In this document: in pieces, positions 50,699 to 59,719 of the stretch
Numbering within the stretch: position 1 is the first letter of the stretch
How the letters are laid out: the number at the start of each line of letters is the position of its first letter
Assembly (NCBI GenBank): GCA_024195585.1
Contig: SWBL01000050.1
Location: forward strand, 124,001 to 188,000
Direction of reading: 5' to 3'
Origin: Aureobasidium sp. EXF-3400
Lineage: Eukaryota > Ascomycota > Dothideomycetes > Dothideales > Saccotheciaceae
DNA length: 64,000 nt
Notes under the pieces: model-generated
The model's input: the letters and a program-made list of their open reading frames with translations, nothing else
Told to the model about the DNA's origin: nothing
The model's database searches: none
Program-made: the position numbers and the translations under genes

Positions 50699-52769
50699 TC
50701 ATTGTGTATTTTCGTTCCATTGAAAATTCTCGAGGTCGAAGTCAAACGCGCTTGCAAAGCCCAACACTGGATCGTTGAACATGAGTGAGTTGTTGTCAAC
50801 AAAGTATTGAGAGTCAATCATTCCGGGTGACTCAAATGTCCTCCCAGCCTCAATCTTGTCTGTCATGTCGGTGCAGTTCGTCAAACAATCATCTGCCAGA
50901 TCCCAATTGTTGGTATCACGATGGTCACGTAGACTTGAAATCATGTCTTTCGCCCGCTTGAGCGATGTGTTGCGAGTCTTGGTGCTGGTCTTCAATGCGT
51001 CTCGTAGCAGGAATAAGGTTGCGGAAGTAAGAGTGAAGCCATTTGTTGGCATCCAGAATCCTCGGAGATGAGGCTGTTTCAGTTCTTGGACATGCAAGAC
51101 TATTTCTTCCGCAATCCTCTGTGTTTGTAGACGAGCTTGAATAGCGCTATCGTGATTGGCGGTGTCACAACCAATACGACGAAGTAGGAGCTTGACCGCC
51201 AGGTAAGACAGTCTGAGGTTGCCTGCTCCTGCACGATCAAGATCGTTGCCTCGAATGACAAGACGACGAATGTCATCATCTAAAGTGTCTTCCCAATCTG
51301 TCAGGAGTGTTTCGAGATCAAATGGTGAGACTGAAGGTCGGTCGCTGCCAGCAACTCGTGAGATGCGGTATACGTGCTCGAGATAGTGAGACAAAACAAT
51401 GGTGAGAGTCAAAAGTGCCGTAAAAACGGACAAACCGGCGACTTGCACGTTCGAAGCTTGAGATGGCGCGAGAAGCTCTATACTGGGCACAGGCACATCA
51501 TATTGAGCACGATGTATCAACAGTGGCGTGCCGTAAGCAAGACTTGTCCTGTGAGTAAATTAGTATCGAAGATCGCCAATTATTCCTTGTATCACGTACC
51601 AGCGGTCCATTAGCACGACGATCGACCAGATACGAGATCGTAGAGCTTTCTCTCCAGGACTGATCTCCCATGCTGAGCAATCACGATTGAGGCCCAGCGA
51701 ATTTGAAAGAGCCACTGCCGTTCCCACCATTCCTCCATTGCCGAACATCGATGTGCTTGGTCTGCCATGGACGTTGAGTATTATAGATATAACAGTAGAA
51801 ATTCCAGGAGACAGAAACAGCTCGGAGTGAAGGGCTTCATTGGCTTGTACCCATATGTAGCGATGATCTGGTGGTTGACGATGGCGTAGTCGTGGTGAAT
51901 TGTTCCAGTAAGATATGGCGTTTGCGTACAAGTTGGCCAGGAGAGCGGAGGAGAGATGATCTTTATTCTCAGAGTAGGTCCGTCGGAACGATGTCTCGTC
52001 TAGAACGGGAAAGCAGATATTGGCATTTTCGAAGAACCTGAGGTTTTGTTAGCCTTCTGCCTGTATGTTGCGAGGCGTAAATGACATGCAGATCAATCAA
52101 GTCCGGGACATGTGGCTCGAGTAGCTTCTCAATAACTTCGAGCTTGCTAGCGGCAAGAGTCTGTCTTGCGTGAATACCAAGCGGTTTCTTGAGGACCGTG
52201 TTAAAGAGGACACGTCTCGAAGGCGGGCCCATATTTGAACTTGTTGACGACGTGCGGGTAATCCTTCGGATACCGACCGCCGGGTTACTTGACAAGTAGC
52301 TGTCAAGCTCCTCATTGTCGTCGACTATCGCTGGACTGATGATGTGTGTACTGGAATCTCCTGATTCGGCGAGCATGGCGCTCATACCGGCTTCCTCAAT
52401 GGCCGGAGCATGCGGACGAGCTGGATTTGCCAAAGAGGCAGCATTGCTGTGATAGGTCTGGCCATCAGACAGAACAGTGTTCGAGATTTGAGTCTCCTCA
52501 GGAAACACCATGGAGATTGAGCTATCATCAAGGTCGATGTTGCTCTCGCCGCTATCTGCATAATCTGCGGCACGGCGTTGCGAGGCAGGCACTTTCCGAC
52601 GACGCGACTGTTCACCATCGACAAAGACACATTGTGAGCCGTGAAGTTGACACAGTAAACACTCATCGGATCCTTCTGTCGTCGTACAGCGGGATTTGCG
52701 ACGACGGCAAGCATCGCACGCAGGTCTAAGATGTGAGCGGTAGGGCCGGCCCTGATTCGATGTCTGCAT
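50699..52769 (-). CDS. Zn2Cys6 transcription factor
   Basis: Exons 52769-52090, 52037-51600 and 51548-50699 give 655 aa. The zinc cluster is at the N-terminus: Cys18, 21, 28, 37, 40 and 47 in ACDACRRRKSRC...CLLCQLHGSQC. A Ser-rich linker is followed by a fungal transcription-factor middle domain (HVPDLIDLFFENANICFPVL, NSLGLNRDCSAWEISPGEKA, RSRIWSIVVLMDRWTSLAYG), as in nutrient-responsive regulators. The end is acidic and aromatic (FDFDLENFQWNE), a plausible activation region. Intron 1 (52 nt) must use a GC donor (GCATGT) with a perfect GGCTAACA branch: only this restores the FFENANICFPVLDE frame. Intron 2 is canonical (51 nt). It is divergent from the decarboxylase gene and likely regulates the cluster through the CCCGCGGG elements; that is inference. 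Confidence 0.9.
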
Positions 52770-53151
52770 GACGGCTTGAACGGTGCAGAAATCACGACAC
52801 CAAAGAACGCTGAAGATGGCTCAGGAGCTCAATCACGACTTCCATACTCTGATAACAATGCCGCACGCTCATAGCAGCTACTGGAGAAGGTACGAGTGGC
52901 CTCGAAGATAACAACATCCTGTTCGGGATGACGTCGGGTTTCACAACCTTCCACACCACAACGCGTACCTCCTCCAGCACATCCTTACCTACTCTTTCAC
53001 TGATACGACAATGCTTGAGGTGAACGGCATCGAGTATAAGTCACTTTGTTATCTCTACCTTCACCTCGACTTATCTGCTCTGATGAGCTGAAGATGATAT
53101 TTCCGAGTCCTATGCCGGCGGACGGGCAACGTTAAGTTCTCCGCGCGCAAA

Positions 53152-53167
53152 TTCCCGCGGGAAACTC
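53152..53167. promoter_or_regulatory. Palindromic promoter element, copy 2
   Basis: TTCCCGCGGGAAACTC, with the perfect 12-bp palindrome TTCCCGCGGGAA. It lies 131 bp upstream of the decarboxylase ATG and about 385 bp upstream of the regulator ATG. Identical over 15 bases to the element at 48454-48468. Confidence 0.7.
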
Positions 53168-53297
53168 AGACGCCGCGGCAATGTAGAGTACCTTATCTTT
53201 CAAGGGGTCTAGTTCTATGAACTCAGTCCTGTTATAACACAGTCTGTCTCTTGTCGAGATCGCTACTTTCTGGCAGATAAACACTTCTACTCCAAAA

Positions 53298-54665
53298 ATG
53301 ATTTCCAAGACCGAACCTACCGCCGAGAGCACTTTCTGGGAGAATGCTGACAAGCATCTCATGCACACTGGTGTTCCATTCTCACCAGTCATCATCACCA
53401 AGGCTCAAGGTACTAGACTCTACGATGCGGACGGCAGATCAATCCTGGATTTCACCTCTGGCCAGATGAGCTCGCTCCTCGGCCACTCTCACCCTGAGAT
53501 TGTTGAAGTCGTTCGAAAGTATGTCGGCGAGCTGGATCACCTGCTCAGCAACATGATCACTCAACCTGTCGTCAACCTTGCTGTTCGCTTGGCCAGCCTT
53601 CTGCCAGCACCCTTGGAGAAGTCATTCTTCCTCAACACAGGCTCTGAGTCCACCGAAGCTGCTATCAAGATGGCTAAATGTTATACTGGAAAGTTTGAGA
53701 TCGTCGCTTTTACTGCTAGTTATCACGGACTTACTTCAGGTTCTGGATCTGCCACATACTCCGCTGGCCGCAAGTTTGGTGGTCCAGCAATGCCTGGTCA
53801 ACTCGCTTTTCCTGCTCCGTACCCCTATCGTTCTCCCTTCAAGAAGGCCGATGGCTCATATGACTGGGAGACTGAGCTTGAATATGGCTGGGCAATGATC
53901 GATAGACAAAGCGTCGGCTCATTGGCTGCTTTCATCATGGAGCCAATTCTTTCTACTGGCGGCATCCTTGACCCTCCCATCGGATATCTCAAGCGCATGG
54001 CCGAAGAATGCAAAAAGCGAGACATGCTCCTTATCCTGGATGAAGCACAAACCGGCGTCGGACGTACTGGACAAATGTTCGCTTTCGAGAGAGACGGCAT
54101 CGTGCCGGACATCCTTGCACTTTCGAAGACATTAGGATGCGGTCTGCCTCTAGCTTCTGTTACAACGACAGCAGAGATTGAGAGAGGATGCCGAGAGTCG
54201 CGTTTCTTGTGGCTTACCACACATCTCAACGACCCTCTGACAGCAGCAGTCGGAGATAAAGTCCTCGAGATTGTAGTGCGCGACAACATCTGTCAACGCG
54301 CTCAAGAACGCGGTGCTCAACTTCGTGCTGGTCTTGAGAAACTTCAGAAGAAGTACTGGTGCATCGGAGATGTGCGTGGACGTGGATTGTTCCAAGGTAT
54401 CGAAATCATCTCCGACCCCGAGACCAAGGCACCTGGTCTTGATCTGGGTCAAGCAGTATCTGACAAAGCAATGGCTATGGGTCTCTCATGCAACATCGTA
54501 AACCTGCCTGGTATGGGTGGGGTGTTCAGACTGGCACCTCCGGTGACAGTATCCGCGGACGAGATTGAGGAGGGTCTGGAGATCCTCGATGCCGCTTTTG
54601 GCGAGGCTTTGAAGGCTCAGACTAAGCTCCGTGGCGGACATGAGCAACCTGCTCTTCCGCTCTGA
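53298..54665 (+). CDS. dgdA: 2,2-dialkylglycine decarboxylase (PLP, class III aminotransferase fold)
   Basis: Single exon, 455 aa. The whole chain resembles bacterial 2,2-dialkylglycine decarboxylase: LYDADGRSILDFTSGQMSSL, LGHSHPEIVEVV, LNTGSESTEAAIKMAK, ASYHGLTSGSGSATYSAGRK, AAFIMEPILSTGGI, LILDEAQTGVGRTGQMFA, LSKTLGCGLPLA with the PLP lysine Lys277, TTHLNDPL and NIVNLPGMGGVFRLAPP. The family decarboxylates alpha,alpha-dialkyl amino acids such as 2-aminoisobutyrate or isovaline to a ketone and CO2, then transfers the amino group to pyruvate, giving alanine. No targeting sequence is seen, so it is probably cytosolic. It is divergent from the Zn2Cys6 regulator with the CCCGCGGG element 131 bp upstream. 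The absence of introns, unlike most neighbours, and the bacterial-type family leave an old horizontal origin open. Confidence 0.9.
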   Translation: MISKTEPTAESTFWENADKHLMHTGVPFSPVIITKAQGTRLYDADGRSILDFTSGQMSSLLGHSHPEIVEVVRKYVGELDHLLSNMITQPVVNLAVRLASLLPAPLEKSFFLNTGSESTEAAIKMAKCYTGKFEIVAFTASYHGLTSGSGSATYSAGRKFGGPAMPGQLAFPAPYPYRSPFKKADGSYDWETELEYGWAMIDRQSVGSLAAFIMEPILSTGGILDPPIGYLKRMAEECKKRDMLLILDEAQTGVGRTGQMFAFERDGIVPDILALSKTLGCGLPLASVTTTAEIERGCRESRFLWLTTHLNDPLTAAVGDKVLEIVVRDNICQRAQERGAQLRAGLEKLQKKYWCIGDVRGRGLFQGIEIISDPETKAPGLDLGQAVSDKAMAMGLSCNIVNLPGMGGVFRLAPPVTVSADEIEEGLEILDAAFGEALKAQTKLRGGHEQPALPL

Positions 54666-55131
54666 TCGATCAGTTGCGAGGGAAGGCTTATGATATATGG
54701 TCGTTTGTATGTTGCATAGCGGTTCTAGTGGATTCGATAGATGAAAATAAGAAGTACATTGTACTCGATGAACATGGTTCGACCTTCCTATTGAAGAGAC
54801 ATCTCGATCTCGTGATGACTCTAGACATTGGTGGACTCTGTAGTACGTGACGTGTAGAAAATATGGTATCACAAATTAATACCTGGAATAACAAATTGAT
54901 GATTATGGTTATAACAGAGGAGTTGATGACACAGGTTTCGAAGAAAAAGAAAGAGCATAGTTTGCATTCTTGAGAAGGCCATAAAATTAAGAGACATAAA
55001 AACAACCCGAAAACGCCAGCCACCGAGTCTTCATCTCTTCTCTAGCTCCAAAGTGGACATCATTTCCGCTAAATTCGACAAGTTTCGTGAAAAGAAAGGA
55101 TTGCCATTCTGCAACTCCTCAACGAACATCT

Positions 55132-56106
55132 TTACCATCTGATGACCTTCTGAGGGAAGAACTCATCGATCAACTCCATGTAGTAGTCCTTCAAATCCTC
55201 AACCTTGGGAACATCATCAGACTTGGAGTAAAGATCGTAGGGGTTGAATGCCTTGACAGCAGCCAACATCTTTTCATCCTTCTCGTTCATCATCCAGCGA
55301 TAAGCACCTTCTTTGTGCCAAGGGTAGAAACTGTGGTATCGGATCATAGCCAAAGCTTCGTCGGGAAGAGTACTTTGATCCTTGACAACATGGTACAGGT
55401 ATTCATCGTGGCCCCAGCTGATCATTACATTGTCGAGTCCACAACCAGGAGTGTAAATGCCGTGTTCGGTGCTGTAGATAGGATCCTTGCTGTCGGGGTT
55501 GTTGGCGAAGGTGCCAGGGTAGATGATGCGATCGTCAAATTTGCAGCCAACGACAAAGGTATCGCCGACGACATCCCATTGACCCTCTGCGTCGAAGAAG
55601 AAAAGAAGTTTGCCCAGATCGTGGATCAGACCTGTGAGTTGGAACCAACGGGGTTTGCCATCGCGACGAATAGCCTCTGCAGATTGAAGCAAGTGCTCGA
55701 TTTGCGACAACGAGGTATCAGGGTCAGACTCATCAATCAATGTGTTCAATCTCTCCATCGCCTCCCAAATCGTCATCTCAGCACGGGTCTTGCTGTGGAA
55801 ACGATTACGGGCACGCAAGTTGTAAGCAACCGTTTGCTTTTCATGCTGTTCTCTGTAGAAATTCTTGACGCGATCACAGGCATCTTCGTAGTTGCGGAAT
55901 TGTTCCTTGTCCTTTTCGGCGTCGAATTTTGAGGATTCGTAAATGTCCTTTTCTTCTTGGGTGGCGGTGCCGTTCTTTACTTTCAAAGCGGCTTTGAGGA
56001 CGTTGACGTTGTCGATGTCGTCTGAGGTTGCTTCCAGAGCGAGACCATCTTTGTGGTCGTTGAAGTTTTCGGCGACATTAGGTTCTTCGAGTGCGATGGG
56101 TGCCAT
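55132..56106 (-). CDS. MIOX: Myo-inositol oxygenase
   Basis: Single exon, 324 aa, the normal length for fungal and plant enzymes. It converts myo-inositol and O2 to D-glucuronate with a mixed-valent di-iron centre in the cytosol. Diagnostic blocks are FHSKTRAEMTIWEAMERLN, GKPRWFQLTGLIHDLGKLL (iron-ligand His-Asp), VVGDTFVVGCKFDD, YTPGCGLDNVMISWGHDEYL and MIRYHSFYPWHKEGAYRWMM (further His ligands and substrate contacts), ending NPYDLYSKSDD. The acidic N-terminal 45 residues are variable in the family. The 3' end converges on the decarboxylase gene (466 bp of AT-rich spacer). Its promoter faces an aldo-keto reductase gene across 927 bp, which could act on the glucuronate product. Confidence 0.95.
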   Translation of the reverse strand: MAPIALEEPNVAENFNDHKDGLALEATSDDIDNVNVLKAALKVKNGTATQEEKDIYESSKFDAEKDKEQFRNYEDACDRVKNFYREQHEKQTVAYNLRARNRFHSKTRAEMTIWEAMERLNTLIDESDPDTSLSQIEHLLQSAEAIRRDGKPRWFQLTGLIHDLGKLLFFFDAEGQWDVVGDTFVVGCKFDDRIIYPGTFANNPDSKDPIYSTEHGIYTPGCGLDNVMISWGHDEYLYHVVKDQSTLPDEALAMIRYHSFYPWHKEGAYRWMMNEKDEKMLAAVKAFNPYDLYSKSDDVPKVEDLKDYYMELIDEFFPQKVIRW

Positions 56107-57033
56107 TTTGGCTGATGTGTATGAAGTTTGTGGGAGTAAGACGATGTTTCTGCTTTGGATGTTTCTCGATTATGATGTGTGAGAGCAGGAAGAAAGACGA
56201 GTTGTAGATGATAATCAAAATCACTGAGCAGAAAAGAGCAACACTCTTTTATCTACCTTTTCTCGGGGACTTATTTCCTACCTTCGGCTTCTCCTCCTAC
56301 ACCACCACTACCTGACACTTTACCGTTCCTAATTCCTGCCAGCGATCAAGCCCCACAACCGCCGTCACTTTCCCCAGAAATAAGAAAGAGGCAACATGCG
56401 GGAGCAAGACCAAGGTCCGTAATCAAACTCGCAATCGTTCGCCGAAAGACTTACCAATGAGGCTGTTTTGTTTCCCTATGGACAAGGATAAGTCGTTCGA
56501 GGTCTACTGGACTTTGATGCTGGGGCATCCACATCAGCGGATCATCTTGCCTCCTAGTGTTGAAGCTAAAAGTCCCAACGGCAAAACTATCGGAGCGAAA
56601 AGGTCTCATGATGAAGGTGTGGATCCTGAAATCTGCCTCCGATTGGGCAGACATGCATGTTGCAGGATCAGGTTCTTCCGGTACTCGTCTCGCGGGGCAA
56701 GTTTCCTCTTTCGTCGAGGACTTTGCAGGCTTTTGCAGCCGATCGGAAAAAGGTATCAGCGAGCAAGTCAGGATTCATCCTTGGCAAAGAACAGCAGTCG
56801 CCGATCCCCACGTTTCCATCCTCGGCTCAATCTTCCACCGAAGTCAAAGCAACAAGCAGAACACGAAACATGGAAGAAAGTGGGGGGAGGGGTACATAGC
56901 TGTATGTGGCTTCAAAGGCCGATAAGGGCAGATCTGAACAATAACAACATTTATTTCTCCGTCGACCATGAATCCTCAACTTGCAAACTTCATTCTCAAA
57001 AGGACTCCGGACTCTATACTGCATCCTAAGACC
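56107..57033. other. Shared divergent promoter, MIOX and aldo-keto reductase
   Basis: No gene supported; the 190-codon frame at 56457-57029 has no motif and no coding-like composition. The region is C/T-rich near 56250-56340, the likely MIOX leader side. Confidence 0.45.
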
Positions 57034-58299
57034 ATGTCTGATACTGAATTCAAACTCAACACCGGCGCTAAGATCCCTGCTCTGGGTATGTGATGGGCTT
57101 TGGAGCTAGACATCGTCCAGCAACACTGACATTGATACAGGTCTGGGAACATGGCAATCTGCTCCTGGTGAGGTCAAAAATGCCGTCTCTCATGCCCTGA
57201 AGGTCGGCTACAAGCACATTGATGCTGCATACGTCTACGGCAACGAAGATGAAGTTGGTGAGGGTCTTGCCGAGGGCTTCAAGTCAGGCCTCAAGCGTGA
57301 GGACATTTTTGTAACAACCAGTAAGTCTCTCAAAAGCGTCCGGAAAATTACAATTGAAGCTGACCATATACTGTAGAGCTTTGGTGTACCTTCCACTCCA
57401 GAGTAGAGGAGAACCTAGACCTCAGTCTAAAATCCCTGGGTCTTGATTATGGTATGCCATACCGCGTTTTGCCTCGAATTCACGAAGCATGAGCTGACAT
57501 ACAGTAACAGTCGACTTGTATCTCATGCACTGGCCAGGTACTACATCCCCAATCGCATTGTATCCCTTCACCACTAACTTCCTCAAGTCCCCATGAACCC
57601 CAAAGGCAACCACCCAAACCTCCCCAAACACCCCGACGGCACCCGCGACCTCGACACCTCCTGGACCTACACCGAAACCTGGAAACAAATGGAAGCCGTC
57701 CTCAAAACCGGAAAGACGAAAGCAATCGGTGTAGCCAACTTCTCCGTCCCCTTCCTCGAAGAATTGATGAAGGAAGCCACCGTTACTCCAGCAGCCAACC
57801 AAATCGAAAACCACCCTTACTTGCCTCAACAGGAGATTGTAGATTATTGCAAGAAGAAGGGGATTTTGATTACTGCGTATAGTCCTTTGGGAAGTACTGG
57901 ATCGCCGCTGTTCCAGGAGAAGGAGATTCAAGAGGTGGCTAAGAAACATGATGTTTCGCCTGGAACAGTGTTGTTGAGTTATCACAGTAAGATACAGCCC
58001 CAGCTCCTTTTCCCCTTTCTGCATTCTTTGCAGAGTATAGCTGATACTAACGTACGACAGTCGCTCGTGGAAGTTCCGTCATTCCCAAATCGGTAACGCC
58101 GTCGCGTATCGAGGAGAACATGAAGTTGATCAAGCTCGACTCTGGCGACATGAAGGCTCTTGACAACATTGCAAAGACGCATCCTCCCAACCGCTTTGTG
58201 TACCCTGCCTTTGGCGTAAGTTTTGACCTTGCTCGTGTCTCTGCAGTGACTGATTCTGTTTTTGATTAGGTCAATCTTGGATTCCCGGATAAGCAGTAA
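57034..58299 (+). CDS. NADPH-dependent aldo-keto reductase
   Basis: Seven exons: 57034-57085, 57141-57320, 57377-57451, 57511-57537 (27 nt), 57588-57986, 58061-58215 and 58270-58299. They give 305 aa; introns are 50-74 nt. AKR motifs: [12 protein letters not shown], the tetrad Asp and Tyr in [11 protein letters not shown], Lys in VTTKLWC, His in DLYLMHWP, and [33 protein letters not shown] and the NADPH-binding [16 protein letters not shown]. It resembles the Gcy1/GldB glycerol dehydrogenase and sugar-acid reductase group. Position opposite myo-inositol oxygenase suggests D-glucuronate as a substrate, giving L-gulonate; this is inference, and sequence alone does not separate the alternatives. 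The 3' end converges on the MHF1 gene, 155 bp away. Confidence 0.92.
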
Positions 58300-58454
58300 A
58301 TCATATAAAGCTTGCGACGAACCTGATGATAGCGAGAAGTGGATAGAGAGTCCGGGACCGGTGATGAAGGATATAGCAAAGACCGCCATAATAGCCGCAA
58401 ATAGTCACGCGATTTGCATCATAGAGTGTCGTGTCGTGATCTCTTTATCTCTTC

Positions 58455-58973
58455 TCACTTCTTAATTTCCTTGACCGCCTCCTCCAGCACTTCCCTCAAC
58501 TGCTCATTTCTCCTCACCAACAACAAGACGTCTTTGACATCAACAGTATCTCTGTTTGCATGTTTTGCAAATGCCTCTAGATCGGCACCAGAGGTCAGGA
58601 TTTGAGACCAGACTAATTCGGTGAGGGAGGCTATGAATTCGGGTGTAGCGTTAAGGTCGGACTCCAGAGAGATGGCGTCGATTATGCTGCCGATGCTGTA
58701 CCAGAGGGAGGCTTTGAGTCGCTGTGGGAGGAGGCAGGATTAGAATGGGTTTTGGGAGTATTGGTGAGGAATGATGGTGGTTTTTGGGCGATAGTGATCT
58801 TAGGTTAAATCTGTAGAGGGAGAAAGGCGGACTATTCAGTTTCTCGACAGAAAATAACAGTGACCATGAAATGATCAAAGAGGCGGTGCAATGATGAGGC
58901 GAGCTGTATAGGGCATTCCTGCTGCCTTTCCACGAGAAACACTTACATCAACTTTATCACCTGTATCCGCCAT
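58455..58973 (-). CDS. MHF1: CENP-S/MHF1 histone-fold protein
   Basis: A very small gene. Exon 1, 58973-58947, encodes only MADTGDKVD; exon 2, 58721-58455, encodes 88 residues; total 97 aa. The exons are joined by a 225-nt intron (GTAAGT ... CCCACAG), long for this genome. Exon 2 matches the CENP-S/MHF1 histone fold: RLKASLWYSIGSIID, NATPEFIASLTELVWSQI, DLEAFAKHANRDTVDVKDV, LLLVRRNEQL. With CENP-X/MHF2 it forms a tetramer that binds branched DNA, stimulates the FANCM/Mph1 helicase in fork repair and belongs to the kinetochore CENP-T-W-S-X complex. The length is at the lower end for the family. An additional small exon within the intron cannot be excluded. Confidence 0.88.
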
Positions 58974-59719
58974 CACCAATCTGAGATTCTTTTCGATGAT
59001 CTATGTCGTTGTCGATGTTGTGTCGTGATGGTATCAAAATGCAAGTAGATCGCGAGGCACCCTTCTCCAGATTCGCGGACGCGTTATATACTTGCACAAC
59101 TATGCATGCTCGTGAATCTTGCTTGTACATCCTTATGCATCACACGAGCAGGGTGGTACCCTTAACCATGACTGATATTAGAAAATACGCTGTCGACGAC
59201 GATGTGTAATTCTCAACACTGATTTATAAGTCGAAAAACATTCAAAATGATGGTAGAGGTATGCTGTGAGAGTCTCATGCCGTAGAAATTCGCATTGACG
59301 CTGATAACGTGGTTTCCAACGCAGCTTCACCGAACTCAAGAAAGCACTATGTATCTCATAGCAGAGAGACACGACATCTCCAACTATCTACGAAAGAACG
59401 TATTTGAAAAAAGCTGTGGTCTTATTGGAGATGACGAGCAATTGTGCAGAATGTACGACTGATGAACTTCAGAGAAGCAGATAAAATGTCTGATACAGAC
59501 AATGAAGGTCTTCGTTGCTGATGGGAGTGCAATGAAGCTGCATGCGGAGATAAACGGGATTTAGCACCGCCAAGGTATTTTCCTGTCTGCGGCAAGAAAT
59601 TCTGGGAAAGCGCGGCCAAAAAAAGTTGCCAAACCGCATCGATCAAGCACTTCACATCACGCCTTCCGGAATGTCTGTATAAGAAAGAAATCAGAATAAA
59701 CACATACTCGCGATCAATC
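58974..59719. other. Divergent intergenic region
   Basis: Between the 5' ends of MHF1 and UTP7, two nuclear genes. No gene seen. TATCAAAATGC at about 59033 resembles the MITE arm but the match does not extend. Confidence 0.4.

Noticed and set aside
56457..57029. 190-codon open frame in the MIOX/AKR divergent promoter
   Set aside because: No motif, and its end directly abuts the AKR start; composition is that of non-coding DNA.
59030..59060. Further MITE arm (TATCAAAATGCAAGTAGATC)
   Set aside because: The match is limited to about 10 bases, and neither centre nor right arm is found.
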